Positions 36,197-45,674 of a stretch of 64,000 bases of DNA are shown piece by piece. This stretch comes from Salimicrobium halophilum. GTDB lineage: Bacteria > Bacillota > Bacilli > Bacillales > Halobacillaceae. The translations under genes and the position numbers were made by a program. The stretch spans positions 434,001-498,000 of the forward strand of contig NZ_FNEV01000001.1 in NCBI RefSeq assembly GCF_900100295.1, in the 5' to 3' direction. Numbering within the stretch: the first letter of the stretch is position 1; each line of letters starts with the position of its first letter. Below the pieces are notes generated by a model. That model was given only the letters and a program-made list of their open reading frames with translations. It ran no database searches and was not told the origin of the DNA.

Positions 36197-36742
36197 TTAT
36201 TCAAGTACTTGCAGTGTCAATTCATCATTCGTGAAGACACAGATTTCACCGGCTATTTTCAGGGAAGCTTCGGCGATCTCTTCAGCAGTCTTTTCCGGAG
36301 AATAGCGTTTGAGAGCTCTACCTGCACTCAACGCAAAATTCCCGCCGGAGCCGATAGCTAAAATCTGGTCATCCGGTTCAATCACCTCTCCTGTCCCTGA
36401 TAAAAGAAACATCTGATTTTTGTCCATTACAATCAACATCGCTTCCAGTTTCCTAAGCATCCGATCGCTACGCCACTCTTTGGCGAGCTCTACAGCGGCA
36501 CGCGCAAGATTTCCATCAAAGGATTCGAGCTTCGCTTCAAACTTTTCGAAAAGCGTAAAAGCATCAGCTACAGACCCTGCAAATCCAGCAAGAACCTTAC
36601 CACCAAAAAGCTTACGTACCTTGGTAGCCTTGTGTTTCATAACGACCTGATTCCCGAGTGTGACTTGACCGTCTCCGCACATGGCACTTTGACCATTATG
36701 CCGGACAGCGAATATCGTTGTTGCATGAAATGACTCTTCCAT
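36197..36742 (-). CDS. hslV: ATP-dependent protease peptidase subunit HslV (ClpQ/CodW)
   Basis: HslV is the proteasome-like peptidase ring. The core begins [25 protein letters not shown], followed by [24 protein letters not shown] and [14 protein letters not shown]. The 181-residue start at ATG 36742 has GAGG 8 bases upstream. The product would begin [11 protein letters not shown], so four to six residues precede the Thr that is N-terminal in E. coli HslV. B. subtilis ClpQ also has an extension, but with Ser as residue 2; here residue 2 is Glu. Confidence 0.93.
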   Translation of the reverse strand: MEESFHATTIFAVRHNGQSAMCGDGQVTLGNQVVMKHKATKVRKLFGGKVLAGFAGSVADAFTLFEKFEAKLESFDGNLARAAVELAKEWRSDRMLRKLEAMLIVMDKNQMFLLSGTGEVIEPDDQILAIGSGGNFALSAGRALKRYSPEKTAEEIAEASLKIAGEICVFTNDELTLQVLE

Positions 36743-36752
36743 ATCTTCCACC

Positions 36753-37661
36753 TCACTTTTTTGCTCTTGGATGACTGTTTAGATATACATCCCTTAATCT
36801 ATCTTTGGATACATGAGTATAAACTTGCGTACTCGATAAATGCTCATGACCCAGCAATTCCTGAACCGACCGCAGATCAGCTCCTTCATTCAACAAATGG
36901 GTAGCGAAGGAGTGTCTCATTTTATGGGGATGGATATCCACCGTTAGTGATGCTTCTTTTACAAGTTTATCAAGGATTGTACGAATCCCTCTTGGAGTAA
37001 TTGCTTTTCCTCTATTGTTCAAAAATACTTTCGTTGTCTTTTCATTGCTTTTCGTCAAAAGCTCGGAACGTCCATTTTCGATATAGGCCTTAAGTGCATC
37101 CTGGGCATACTGTCCAAAAGGGACGTACCTCTCTTTCCGACCTTTCCCTGTTACCAATATCGTCGATAATTGAAAATCTATACGTTCCATTTCTAAATCA
37201 GCACATTCACTTACTCGTATACCTGTACCATATAACAGTTCGAGGATGGCAAGGTTTCTTTGACCCAAGGGTGTAGAAGGGTCCGCAGCTTTGAATAACT
37301 CTTCCATTTCTTCCTCATAAAAAAACTGAGGAATGTACTGATCCTCTTTCGGGAGACGTACGTCCATCATCGGACTTTTCCCTACGCCCTCTTCCCTTTC
37401 AATGAATCTGAAAAACCCTCTCAGGGAAGATAACTTCCTTGATACAGAACGCCGCGAAAGCCCATTGTCGTATAATTGCGACAAATACAGACGGATCACT
37501 CCCATTTCTATCTCATCGATACCGTCAACCACTTCCTTTTCCAGAAATGCAGCGAACTCTTGTAGGTCATTCTTATACATATGTATCGTATGAGGCGAAG
37601 CATTCTTTTCAATCTGTAAATACTCTATATACTGACGAAGCCAATCTTCATATTCAGGCAC
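36753..37661 (-). CDS. xerC: Tyrosine recombinase XerC (CodV)
   Basis: XerC/CodV acts with XerD at dif to resolve chromosome dimers. The N-terminal SAM-like core-binding domain (residues about 1-90) is followed by the catalytic domain with Arg of GTGIRVSE, HxxR in [14 protein letters not shown], His of [13 protein letters not shown] and the nucleophile Tyr of VYTHVS. GTG 37661 is chosen, with GAGGGGG 6 bases upstream, giving 302 residues. First gene of the codV-type operon. Confidence 0.94.
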   Translation of the reverse strand: MPEYEDWLRQYIEYLQIEKNASPHTIHMYKNDLQEFAAFLEKEVVDGIDEIEMGVIRLYLSQLYDNGLSRRSVSRKLSSLRGFFRFIEREEGVGKSPMMDVRLPKEDQYIPQFFYEEEMEELFKAADPSTPLGQRNLAILELLYGTGIRVSECADLEMERIDFQLSTILVTGKGRKERYVPFGQYAQDALKAYIENGRSELLTKSNEKTTKVFLNNRGKAITPRGIRTILDKLVKEASLTVDIHPHKMRHSFATHLLNEGADLRSVQELLGHEHLSSTQVYTHVSKDRLRDVYLNSHPRAKK

Positions 37662-37784
37662 AATGGACCCCCTCACAAAACGATTAAATTCTATCATTAT
37701 CTTCAGGAAAAAACAATATATTTAATAAAATTGTAACAAAATTCTGAATTGTCGCTGACTACATACATTTTACCACAAGCGCTT

Positions 37785-37813
37785 ATTATATAGAAGCGTT
37801 CCGCTACTGTCAA
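37785..37813 (-). promoter_or_regulatory. Consensus sigma-A promoter of xerC-hslV-hslU-codY
   Basis: On the minus strand, TTGACA (37813-37808), a 17-base spacer and TATAAT (37790-37785): a perfect consensus match. It lies about 125 bases upstream of the xerC GTG. A second weaker candidate (TTGTTT-N17-TAGAAT) lies nearer the gene. The 214-base gap between topA and xerC otherwise holds only the topA terminator. Confidence 0.9.
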
Positions 37814-37849
37814 CGCACAAAGTCGTAAACGACAACTTTCCTTCTCCAT

Positions 37850-37873
37850 AAAAAAAGCCCGGCTATGCCGGAC
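37850..37873 (-). terminator. Intrinsic terminator after topA
   Basis: On the minus strand GTCCGGC pairs with GCCGGGC (one G-T pair) around the loop ATA, followed by seven T residues, directly after the topA stop. Confidence 0.88.
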
Positions 37874-37875
37874 CT

Positions 37876-39957
37876 TTATTTTTGCTGTAATTCTTCTTTA
37901 TAGTCACACTCTGTACACTGTATCTGGTTTCCTTTTTTCAAACGTTTCTCTACGAGCAGAGATTCACATTTTGGACAAGGTCTGCTGATCGGCTTATCCC
38001 AGGAAATGAAATCACAATCAGGGTATCGTTCACAACCGAAGAATTTACGATTTTTCTTACTTTTCCTCTCAACGATTTCACCTTCGTTACACTTCGGACA
38101 TGTAACATCGATCTTCTTGAGAATCGGTTTCGTATTCCTGCATTCCGGAAAGTTGGAACAAGCCAAAAATTGACCGTATCTTCCCATTTTATAAACCATT
38201 TCATGACCGCATTTCTCACAAGTGATACCCGCGGGTTCATCTTTGATCTCGATTTCTTCCATTTCTTTTTCTGCTTTCTCGAGTCTTGGTTCGAACCCAT
38301 TATAGAACTCCCGAAGCACTTCGATCCAATCCTCTTCGCCGTCTTCGATACTATCGAGGTCATCTTCCATTTTCTTTGTGAATTCGACGTCGAGAATCTC
38401 CGGGAAGTACTGGAGAAGTTGTTCGAGGACAATTTCCCCGAGCTCAGTAGGGATGAACCGCTTATTATCAAGTGAGACGTACCCTCTGCGTTGAATCGTA
38501 TCAAGGGTAGGAGCATAGGTAGAAGGACGCCCGATCCCTAGCTCTTCGAGTGTCCGGACGAGCCTTGCTTCCGTATATCTCGGAGGTGGCTGAGTAAAAT
38601 GCTGGTTCGGTTCGATCTTATCAGCCTCTACAGTCATGCCTTCTTCGAGATGTGGGAGCTGCTTGTTTTTATCATCTTTCTTATCGTCTTTGCCTTCAAC
38701 GTATACTTTCATAAACCCTTTGAACTTGATTTCGGAGCCCGTAGCACGGAATTCTACCCCTTCATTGTATAGATGAACAGTCATCGTATCCATCACCGCC
38801 GGAGCCATCTGGCTTGCCACGAACCGCTCCCAAATCAACTTGTAGAGACGGTGCTGGTCTCTTGATAGCATCTTTTTGAGGTTGGTGGGCTCACGCAAGG
38901 TTGATGTTGGTCGAATAGCTTCGTGAGCATCCTGAGCCCCTTCTTTCTTCTTTTCGTTCTTCTTCGACCCTGCACTATACTCTTCTCCGTATTCTTCAAG
39001 AATATAATCCAGAGCCTCTGACTTCGCGGTATCAGAAATGCGTGTAGAATCTGTACGCATATATGTGATCAGGCCTGCTGTTCCCTGTTTTCCGCCAAGG
39101 TCTACCCCTTCATAAAGTTGCTGGGCGATCATCATCGTTTTCTTTGCACGGAAATTCAGCTTTCTTGCCGCTTCCTGCTGGAGCGAAGAAGTGGTGAAAG
39201 GAGAGGCAGGGTTCCTTCTCCTCTCTTTCTTATTCACTTTCTGAATGCTGAATTTATTTCCGTCCATCTGCTCCTGGATCTTTTTGACGTCTTCTTCGGA
39301 GCTGAGCTTTCGCTTTTCACCGTCCACTCCGTAAAACGACCCCTCAAAGGTTTCTTTACCTTTCAGAAAGTCCGCTTCAATGGACCAGTATTCTTCAGGT
39401 GTGAAATTATTGATTTCCTTTTCACGGTCGATGATCAGTTTCACCGCTACGGATTGCACCCTCCCGGCACTGAGTCCTTTCTTGACTTTCTTCCATAGTA
39501 TAGGGCTGATATTATAGCCGACGAGCCTGTCGAGAATTCTACGTGCCTGTTGGGCTCTTACCAGGTCATCGTTTATCGTCCTGGGATTTTTGAAAGACTC
39601 TTTGACCGCTTCTTTCGTAATCTCGTTGAAAACGACACGACATTCACTGTTTTCGTCTATGTTAAGACTGTGAGCCAAGTGCCAGGCGATTGCTTCCCCT
39701 TCACGGTCGGGGTCGGCAGCGAGATATACTTTTTTCGCTTTCTTGGCTGCTGTCTTCAATTCTTTTAAAACTGGACCCTTGCCCCGGATTGTAATATATT
39801 TCGGATTAAAATCATCTTCCACATCGACACCCATCTGACTTTTCGGTAAATCACGGACATGTCCTAGTGAAGCTTTCACTTTATATTTTTTTCCTAAATA
39901 TCGTTCGATTGTTTTGGCTTTAGCAGGTGATTCCACAATTACGAGATAGTCTGCCAT
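37876..39957 (-). CDS. topA: DNA topoisomerase I
   Basis: Type IA topoisomerase that relaxes negative supercoils. The Toprim domain starts [19 protein letters not shown] and contains [13 protein letters not shown]. The catalytic Tyr lies in [13 protein letters not shown] near residue 300. The C-terminus has three four-Cys zinc-finger-like units ([36 protein letters not shown]). ATG 39957 has GGGAGG 7 bases upstream; 693 residues matches Bacillus TopA. Confidence 0.97.
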   Translation of the reverse strand: MADYLVIVESPAKAKTIERYLGKKYKVKASLGHVRDLPKSQMGVDVEDDFNPKYITIRGKGPVLKELKTAAKKAKKVYLAADPDREGEAIAWHLAHSLNIDENSECRVVFNEITKEAVKESFKNPRTINDDLVRAQQARRILDRLVGYNISPILWKKVKKGLSAGRVQSVAVKLIIDREKEINNFTPEEYWSIEADFLKGKETFEGSFYGVDGEKRKLSSEEDVKKIQEQMDGNKFSIQKVNKKERRRNPASPFTTSSLQQEAARKLNFRAKKTMMIAQQLYEGVDLGGKQGTAGLITYMRTDSTRISDTAKSEALDYILEEYGEEYSAGSKKNEKKKEGAQDAHEAIRPTSTLREPTNLKKMLSRDQHRLYKLIWERFVASQMAPAVMDTMTVHLYNEGVEFRATGSEIKFKGFMKVYVEGKDDKKDDKNKQLPHLEEGMTVEADKIEPNQHFTQPPPRYTEARLVRTLEELGIGRPSTYAPTLDTIQRRGYVSLDNKRFIPTELGEIVLEQLLQYFPEILDVEFTKKMEDDLDSIEDGEEDWIEVLREFYNGFEPRLEKAEKEMEEIEIKDEPAGITCEKCGHEMVYKMGRYGQFLACSNFPECRNTKPILKKIDVTCPKCNEGEIVERKSKKNRKFFGCERYPDCDFISWDKPISRPCPKCESLLVEKRLKKGNQIQCTECDYKEELQQK

Positions 39958-40001
39958 GTACGAGCCTCCCATAGAGGTTTTGATAAAGTAAATCTTCCTT
40001 A

Positions 40002-40030
40002 TTATTAAATAGATAGAAACTGTTTGTCAA
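40002..40030 (-). promoter_or_regulatory. Sigma-A promoter of topA
   Basis: On the minus strand, TTGACA (40030-40025), a 17-base spacer and TAATAA (40007-40002). It overlaps the region just after the dprA stop and gives topA an independent start. Confidence 0.82.
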
Positions 40031-40036
40031 ACAGAG

Positions 40037-40912
40037 TCATCCCTTTGAGCGTTGTTCAGGTACAAGTATATCGTGATGAGTATGAACGATCTTCGCTCCC
40101 TGATCAATGATAAAGTGACATCCTTCACTTGTTTCACTGCCTACCGGACCGGGAAAGGCATAGACTTCTTTTCCCTGCTCCAGAGCCTGATCCACCGTAA
40201 TCATCGTACCACTCTTCATTCGTGCTTCTACCACCACCGTAGCGTCACTCAATCCTGAAATGAGTCTATTCCTCTCAGGAAAGTGATACTTTTCGGGAGC
40301 AATATGTGGCGCATGTTCGCTCAAAACCAGTTCTTCGGTCATCAACCTCTGGTAGAGAGTAAGGTCATTTTTAGGGTAGACCTTATTGAATCCTGACCCG
40401 AGAATTGCAATCGTACGTCCCCCGTTTTTGATAGCCAATTGATGGGCAAACTGGTCTACTCCTTGGGCCATTCCACTGACGAGGCAATGGGTTTCGACCA
40501 TAGGAAGAAAGATCTTCTTCATCGCTGGCAATGCATAAGAAGACGGTTTTCTAGTACCTATCACACTTATACGCCGGTTATGTTCAAGTAATGAAAGGTC
40601 CCCGGACGCATATAGAACAAGCGGAGGGTCCGGAATCCTTTTCAATGCATCCGGATACTTGCGGTCTATAATGGTGAGTACGTGGAACCTGCGAAGGGCT
40701 TCGGATAATGTACGATTTACAAACGCATCTGAAACATGGTTCCTGATTTTGTTTGCACGTTCGACAGGAAGGGATAATTGATGGTGCCAGCGTTCGGGGG
40801 GAGAGTGAATAAATGTTGAAAGAGAAGGGTCTTGCCTGATCATCTGCTTCAGCAGACGCCTCGTTACATTAGGGGAGCTTTGCAATAGTAGTAGATTCCA
40901 GATATCGTCCAT
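40037..40912 (-). CDS. dprA: DNA processing protein DprA
   Basis: DprA loads RecA on incoming single-stranded DNA in transformation. The Rossmann fold has VIGTRKPSSYA, SGMAQGVDQFAH, GGRTIAILGSGFNKVYP, FPERNRLISGLS and VVEARMKSGTMITVDQALEQG. The 291-residue length is normal for Firmicutes. ATG 40912 has GAGG 6 bases upstream. It lies between sucD and topA, as in B. subtilis. Confidence 0.95.
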   Translation of the reverse strand: MDDIWNLLLLQSSPNVTRRLLKQMIRQDPSLSTFIHSPPERWHHQLSLPVERANKIRNHVSDAFVNRTLSEALRRFHVLTIIDRKYPDALKRIPDPPLVLYASGDLSLLEHNRRISVIGTRKPSSYALPAMKKIFLPMVETHCLVSGMAQGVDQFAHQLAIKNGGRTIAILGSGFNKVYPKNDLTLYQRLMTEELVLSEHAPHIAPEKYHFPERNRLISGLSDATVVVEARMKSGTMITVDQALEQGKEVYAFPGPVGSETSEGCHFIIDQGAKIVHTHHDILVPEQRSKG

Positions 40913-40940
40913 CACACACCTCATTCACTATTATTAAGTT

Positions 40941-40976
40941 TTAAAAATATAGAGAAGGGAGCATATCCCTTCTCTA
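40941..40976 (-). terminator. Intrinsic terminator after sucD
   Basis: On the minus strand an 11-base perfect stem (TAGAGAAGGGA/TCCCTTCTCTA) with a 5-base loop is followed by ATATTTTT, 8 bases after the sucD stop. Confidence 0.88.
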
Positions 40977-40983
40977 TGAATCA

Positions 40984-41886
40984 TTAATGCGTCTTACATT
41001 TATCATAAAGATCATTCTTTTTCAGTACATCAATCAACGTCTCTCCCATTACAGAAGGCGTCTCAGCTACTCCGATGCCACACTCGTTCATGACGCGGAT
41101 CTTCTCATCAGCTGTACCTTTTCCACCTGAAATGATGGCTCCTGCGTGGCCCATACGTTTACCGGGAGGGGCTGTACGTCCGCCGATGAACCCGACAACA
41201 GGTTTATCCATATTGGATTTCACCCATTCAGCAGCCTCTTCTTCAGCTGTACCACCGATTTCACCGATCATAATTACTGCCTCCGTATCATCATCCTCCT
41301 GAAATGCTTTCAGAACATCAATGAAGTCCGTTCCGTTAACTGGATCTCCACCGATTCCGACAGCTGTGGACTGACCGATTCCAGCCTCAGAGAGCTGATG
41401 AACCGCTTCATACGTCAACGTACCGGAACGGGATACGACCCCTACATGTCCTTTTTTATGGATGTATCCCGGCATGATGCCGATTTTACACTCATCCGGT
41501 GTAATGACACCTGGACAGTTCGGACCTACGAGACGCGTTTTCTTCCCTTCCATGTAACGCTTCACTTTGATCATATCCTGAACCGGAATATGCTCCGTGA
41601 TACAGATGGCGATATCCATTTCAGAATCAGTCGCTTCCATAATTGCATCAGCAGCAAAAGGAGCCGGTACGTAGATGACAGAAGCATTTGCTCCTGTACT
41701 TTTCACAGCTTCTTCGACCGTGTTGAAGACGGGCACTCCTTCAACTTCTGTACCGCCTTTACCCGGTGTTACTCCGCCGACGATTTGCGTACCGTATTCA
41801 AGCATCTGTTTCGCATGGAACAACGCTGTAGACCCGGTAATACCCTGGACAATCACTTTTGTATTTTTATCAATATATACACTCAT
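40984..41886 (-). CDS. sucD: Succinyl-CoA synthetase alpha subunit
   Basis: SucD and SucC convert succinyl-CoA to succinate with nucleotide triphosphate formation in the TCA cycle. The CoA-binding N-terminus has [17 protein letters not shown], followed by GVTPGKGG and [20 protein letters not shown]. The phosphohistidine lies in [11 protein letters not shown] near residue 247. The 300-residue length is standard. It is 15 bases downstream of sucC and followed by a terminator. Confidence 0.98.
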   Translation of the reverse strand: MSVYIDKNTKVIVQGITGSTALFHAKQMLEYGTQIVGGVTPGKGGTEVEGVPVFNTVEEAVKSTGANASVIYVPAPFAADAIMEATDSEMDIAICITEHIPVQDMIKVKRYMEGKKTRLVGPNCPGVITPDECKIGIMPGYIHKKGHVGVVSRSGTLTYEAVHQLSEAGIGQSTAVGIGGDPVNGTDFIDVLKAFQEDDDTEAVIMIGEIGGTAEEEAAEWVKSNMDKPVVGFIGGRTAPPGKRMGHAGAIISGGKGTADEKIRVMNECGIGVAETPSVMGETLIDVLKKNDLYDKCKTH

Positions 41887-41901
41887 CCTATTCCCGCCTT
41901 T

Positions 41902-43062
41902 CTACTTTACAAGTTCTACGATTTTTTGTGCACCGTTAGCCATAGAATCTGCAGACGTAATATTCAGTCCGGATTCTTCAAGTATTCGCTTACCTTCTTT
42001 GACGTTCGTACCTTCGAGTCTCACAACAAGAGGAAGCGTCAGACCTACTTCCTTCGTAGCTGCTACAATTCCTTCGGCGATGACATCGCACTTCATGATT
42101 CCCCCGAAGATGTTAACGAAAATACCGTTCACATTTTCATCGGAAAGGATCAATTTGAATGCACCTGTAACCTTCTCTGTTGTAGCTCCGCCCCCAACGT
42201 CAAGGAAGTTTGCGGGTTCTCCGCCATAGTGCTTGATGGTATCCATCGTCGCCATTGCAAGTCCGGCACCGTTGACCATGCAACCGATGTCTCCGTCAAG
42301 AGCGATATAGCTGAGATCGTATTTAGACGCTTCGATCTCTTTCGGATCCTCTTCGTCAAGGTCTCTCAAGTCCGCAATATCTTTCTGACGGAAAAGAGCG
42401 TTGTCATCAAAATTCAGTTTGGAATCAAGGGCAAGAACTTCTCCATCTCCTGTAGTGACAAGCGGGTTGATTTCCGCAATGGAACAATCCTTTTTCACAA
42501 AGACGTCATAAAGTCCAAGCATAAATTTAACCGCTTTCGAGAGCGATTCTTTCGGAATGTTGATATTGAAAGCCAGACGACGTGCCTGGAATGGAGTGAG
42601 GCCAGTAACCGGGTCGATCACTTCTTTGAAGATTTTCTCCGGCGTTTCTTCTGCCACCTCTTCAATTTCAGTTCCGCCTTCCTCGGATGCCATCATTGTA
42701 ATACGGCTGGTATTACGATCGAGAACAAGTCCTACGTAATATTCGTTTTGAATATCACAGCCTTCTTCGATCAGTAAGCGCTTTACTTCTTTCCCTTCAG
42801 AACCTGTCTGGTGAGTTACGAGCGTCTTGCCGAGTAGTTCTTCCGCATATGTACGAACGTCATCCAGACTTTTCGCTATTTTCACTCCACCCGCTTTGCC
42901 TCGTCCACCGGCATGGATTTGAGCTTTTACGACTGTTACATCAGAGCCGAGTTTCTCCGCGGCTTCAACAGCTTCGTCGACATTATAAGCAACGTGGCCA
43001 TTCGGTACGGCTACGCCGAAATCGCGCATGATTTGTTTTCCCTGATACTCATGAATGTTCAT
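41902..43062 (-). CDS. sucC: Succinyl-CoA synthetase beta subunit
   Basis: ADP/GDP-forming beta subunit with an ATP-grasp domain. It starts [17 protein letters not shown] and has the [16 protein letters not shown] loop, [25 protein letters not shown] and GGGATTEKV phosphate loop. The 386-residue length is standard. GGGAGG lies 7 bases before ATG 43062. Confidence 0.98.
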   Translation of the reverse strand: MNIHEYQGKQIMRDFGVAVPNGHVAYNVDEAVEAAEKLGSDVTVVKAQIHAGGRGKAGGVKIAKSLDDVRTYAEELLGKTLVTHQTGSEGKEVKRLLIEEGCDIQNEYYVGLVLDRNTSRITMMASEEGGTEIEEVAEETPEKIFKEVIDPVTGLTPFQARRLAFNINIPKESLSKAVKFMLGLYDVFVKKDCSIAEINPLVTTGDGEVLALDSKLNFDDNALFRQKDIADLRDLDEEDPKEIEASKYDLSYIALDGDIGCMVNGAGLAMATMDTIKHYGGEPANFLDVGGGATTEKVTGAFKLILSDENVNGIFVNIFGGIMKCDVIAEGIVAATKEVGLTLPLVVRLEGTNVKEGKRILEESGLNITSADSMANGAQKIVELVK

Positions 43063-43129
43063 GTTTCATCCTCCCATCATTTTCTACTGCAAGTCTCATT
43101 GTATATAAAGTGAGCTTCCATTGTCTACA

Positions 43130-43158
43130 GTTATACAAGGATATGTCGAAAATTTCAA
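43130..43158 (-). promoter_or_regulatory. Sigma-A promoter of sucCD
   Basis: On the minus strand, TTGAAA (43158-43153), a 17-base spacer and TATAAC (43135-43130). A second possible promoter (TAGACA-N16-TATACA) lies just downstream. The rest of the 266-base gap up to ylqH holds the ylqH terminator and a small TTTCTG/CAGAAA inverted repeat (43227-43242). Confidence 0.75.
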
Positions 43159-43295
43159 ACGTTCCAGCTCACGGCACCTCTATTAAATGTAAGCGCCATC
43201 CTTTTATTTTCAGTATGTGTACGGCTTTTCTGTTTCCAGAAATTAATTCTCCTCTGTCTCACGTTTTTATTCTACTTTTCTTATTAAACCCGATG

Positions 43296-43326
43296 AAAAA
43301 GGCGGAACCCGACCACGGATTCCACC
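43296..43326 (-). terminator. Intrinsic terminator after ylqH
   Basis: On the minus strand GGTGGAA pairs with TTCCGCC (one G-T pair), with a 12-base loop, followed by five T residues, directly after the ylqH stop. It ends the ylqG-ylqH unit. Confidence 0.7.
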
Positions 43327-43328
43327 CA

Positions 43329-43640
43329 TCATTCAACTTTTTTATCGCCCTGTACATTCTTCCTATTCTGTTTCATTTCCTTATCGGACTGATAGATAAA
43401 GGCGAACACTTCAGCAACAACCTGATATAGTTCTTCAGGGATCTGTTCATTAATATTGAGTTCGGACAAAAGTTCAATGAGTGTAGCGTCTTCTTGAACT
43501 GGAACATCCGCTTCTTTCGCACGATCCAGAATTTTATCCGCTATATACCCGTGACCTTTGGCCGTCACTCTCGGTGCTTCCCCACTCTCAGGATCGTAGG
43601 TCAGCGCAACCGCTTCTTTTCTTTCGTTTTCATTCTTCAT
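43329..43640 (-). CDS. ylqH: YlqH: stand-alone homologue of the FlhB C-terminal domain
   Basis: This 103-residue soluble protein matches the cytoplasmic C-terminal half of FlhB from just after the autocleavage site. EAVALTYDPESGEAPRVTAKGHGYIADKI aligns with AVAIKYDEEKSDAPFVVAKGVDFVALKI of FlhB in this window, and the ends (IPEELYQVVAEVFAFIY against IDEEFFQAVAEVLAYVY) also match. The NPTH motif is missing. The start overlaps the ylqG stop by 4 bases. The same pair exists in B. subtilis; its function is not established. A role in export specificity is an inference. Confidence 0.9.
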   Translation of the reverse strand: MKNENERKEAVALTYDPESGEAPRVTAKGHGYIADKILDRAKEADVPVQEDATLIELLSELNINEQIPEELYQVVAEVFAFIYQSDKEMKQNRKNVQGDKKVE

Positions 43641-45655
43641 ACGCGAAAATCCACCCCCTGGAAATTGATGGACGGTGTCTGTTTATGCTCTTCGACTCGA
43701 CTTTCCCCCCTTCCCGCCTTCACCTGCATGGAAGCAAGAGAATAACCGGCATTCTCCAGCCCATTTTTCAGTTTGGTTTCAAAACTTCCTGCAACTTCAG
43801 GCAGCTGCTCCGCTTCATTGAAAACAGTTACATGTACTCCTCGGTTTCTTACCTGAAGATCGATCACCGTTTCCTTAAGATTTTCCAGGTCCAGATAGAA
43901 AAGTATATGGCAATGATTAGGGTCTATCGTACCGTCTTCGTTTTTCTTTCCTTCCACGTTCACGTGGATATCTTTCCTTGCCTCCAACAATTGTCCCGGG
44001 AACTGTAAGGAAAATTGCAGAGATTGAGCAGTCTCCTGAGAAGCGGTCATCTGCATAGAATTGAAAAAATGAAGAAGATTTCTAGCTGCTTCAGCTTTAG
44101 GAGTCTGCCCCTCTCCGAGAAGAGCCAAAAGCCCTGTTTTCATGGACGGTTCAGGTTGAGAATTGTTTTGACGAAGAATTGCTTCATCATCGAGACCGCT
44201 CATCTGCTGAAATGCCCTTACTTGTAGCAGCAACCGTTCCTGTAAAGGCAGCGGAGATACCTTTTCTGTCAACACCGTCCACTCCGTCAATGTTTTTTGC
44301 AGGGAAGGAGGGAGCTGCGTTTCAAGTGTCTGATGGATTTTCTTCATAGCTGCTTGCATCATACGAATAGCGTCTTCAGAAGTGGCAGCCCTACTATTAG
44401 GAGAAAACTTCATCGCTTCGAAAGGGATTTGATTGATCACTTTTTCGATGGAAGACCTCTCCGTTCCCGACATGGGAGCTGTGAGTTTTTGGAAGGTTCC
44501 TTGCGTCATCAACTGCCGGTGATTCTCCACAAATGACTGGAGCAAGGCCTGCGGACGGGATTCGCCCCCCGAGGTGAACATCCGATTAAATTGCCCCATC
44601 CACTGAGATAATTTCTGCGTCTCCTTCCCGGAAAGGGGAAGCTGTTGCCTGAAAAGATTCTGGATTTTTTCTGCTGTTTCCGCGGAAAAATCCACTCCGT
44701 TCTTTGGCAGTACCCCACGAGTCCCTTGACCTTGACGATGTGTAGCCGTCAGAGGGAGCATCTGGTTCATATCCTTTATAACCGGTTGCTCTCCTGAGCG
44801 TGAAAAGCTGCTCACGGACAATTTCTGCATCCCTTGAAACAAGTTTTGTTGAGCGGATTTGGAACCAGACAGGTTTCCTATAATTGAATTCTGCCCCTGC
44901 TGTAAAACATTCGATCGGAAGGATCCAGGCGATTGGGTCGAAGGAAAGACGCCCGCTCGTTGAAGAACCCGAAAAGACTGAGACTGATTCGCCTGAGCTT
45001 CATTCATAAGTTTTTGATTTGCGGCTTGCTGAACACTCCCGTTGCTATCTGAGGCAACGATAGAACTCAACAAAGTGGAAGCCCTTGAGGCGAGCTGGAA
45101 AGGCCCTCCCCCTTTACTGAGTTGGTTGAAAAGCGTTTGTAATTGCGTCTGTTTAGAGGTTGTTAGAGCATGGAATACAGATGGTCTGATAGGCAGCTGC
45201 TTTTCGAACATTTCTTTTAATACAGCAACTGTTTGAGGACTTTTGGATGATTGCAGCATCGAAAAAGCCTGCTTTAATTCCTGCGCATTAAAAGGAATCC
45301 TACTGTCCATCAACATCTTAGCGAAGGCAAGCGTCTGATTGTTCGCTTTCATTCCGTGAGACTGCATCCATTTTTGTAGAGATACCGTTTCGTCTCCTCC
45401 TGGCTGATTCGCCAATACTTTCAGATGGATCGGTTCTTTCCCGGGCTGGACTTGAAACAGGTAGTTCTGTCCTTTCGTAAGCGATGTTTCAAGACGGGCA
45501 TGCACCTGTTTTCCGCCGATATCAACGATGGCACGATTTTTCGGTAAAAGTTCTGCCACTTTCCCATTGATCACTTTTCCGGCACTCAAGGCTGGTGAAC
45601 TTACTTTTTGAACTTTTTGCAGTGAATGGAACATACTCTGTATCGTCGTATTCAT
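43637..45655 (-). CDS. ylqG: YlqG: FliK-like hook-length control domain protein
   Basis: The 672-residue protein has an N-terminal beta-rich segment (residues about 25-85: GKVAELLPKNRAIVDIGGKQVHARL), a long Gln/Ser-rich helical middle, and a C-terminal region (about 555-650) like the FliK Flg_hook domain (LQFSLQFPGQLLEARKDIHVNVEGK, then LENLKETVIDLQVRNRGVHVTVF). In B. subtilis this position is ylqG. The start ATG 45655 is 19 bases from rnhB. Coupled to ylqH by a 4-base overlap. Probably related to substrate switching, but not proven. Confidence 0.82.
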   Translation of the reverse strand: MNTTIQSMFHSLQKVQKVSSPALSAGKVINGKVAELLPKNRAIVDIGGKQVHARLETSLTKGQNYLFQVQPGKEPIHLKVLANQPGGDETVSLQKWMQSHGMKANNQTLAFAKMLMDSRIPFNAQELKQAFSMLQSSKSPQTVAVLKEMFEKQLPIRPSVFHALTTSKQTQLQTLFNQLSKGGGPFQLASRASTLLSSIVASDSNGSVQQAANQKLMNEAQANQSQSFRVLQRAGVFPSTQSPGSFRSNVLQQGQNSIIGNLSGSKSAQQNLFQGMQKLSVSSFSRSGEQPVIKDMNQMLPLTATHRQGQGTRGVLPKNGVDFSAETAEKIQNLFRQQLPLSGKETQKLSQWMGQFNRMFTSGGESRPQALLQSFVENHRQLMTQGTFQKLTAPMSGTERSSIEKVINQIPFEAMKFSPNSRAATSEDAIRMMQAAMKKIHQTLETQLPPSLQKTLTEWTVLTEKVSPLPLQERLLLQVRAFQQMSGLDDEAILRQNNSQPEPSMKTGLLALLGEGQTPKAEAARNLLHFFNSMQMTASQETAQSLQFSLQFPGQLLEARKDIHVNVEGKKNEDGTIDPNHCHILFYLDLENLKETVIDLQVRNRGVHVTVFNEAEQLPEVAGSFETKLKNGLENAGYSLASMQVKAGRGESRVEEHKQTPSINFQGVDFRV

Positions 45656-45674
45656 ATCATTACCCTCTTTTCAT

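Noticed and set aside
37700-37760. Possible CodY box upstream of xerC (around CAATTCAGAATTTTG)
   Set aside because: Five mismatches to the 15-base AATTTTCWGAAAATT consensus, too weak in this AT-rich stretch.
41146-42777. A 543-codon open frame on the plus strand opposite sucC and sucD
   Set aside because: It lies fully antisense to two strongly conserved TCA genes, has a Cys/His/Phe-rich composition typical of complementary-frame artefacts, no ribosome site and no recognisable motif.
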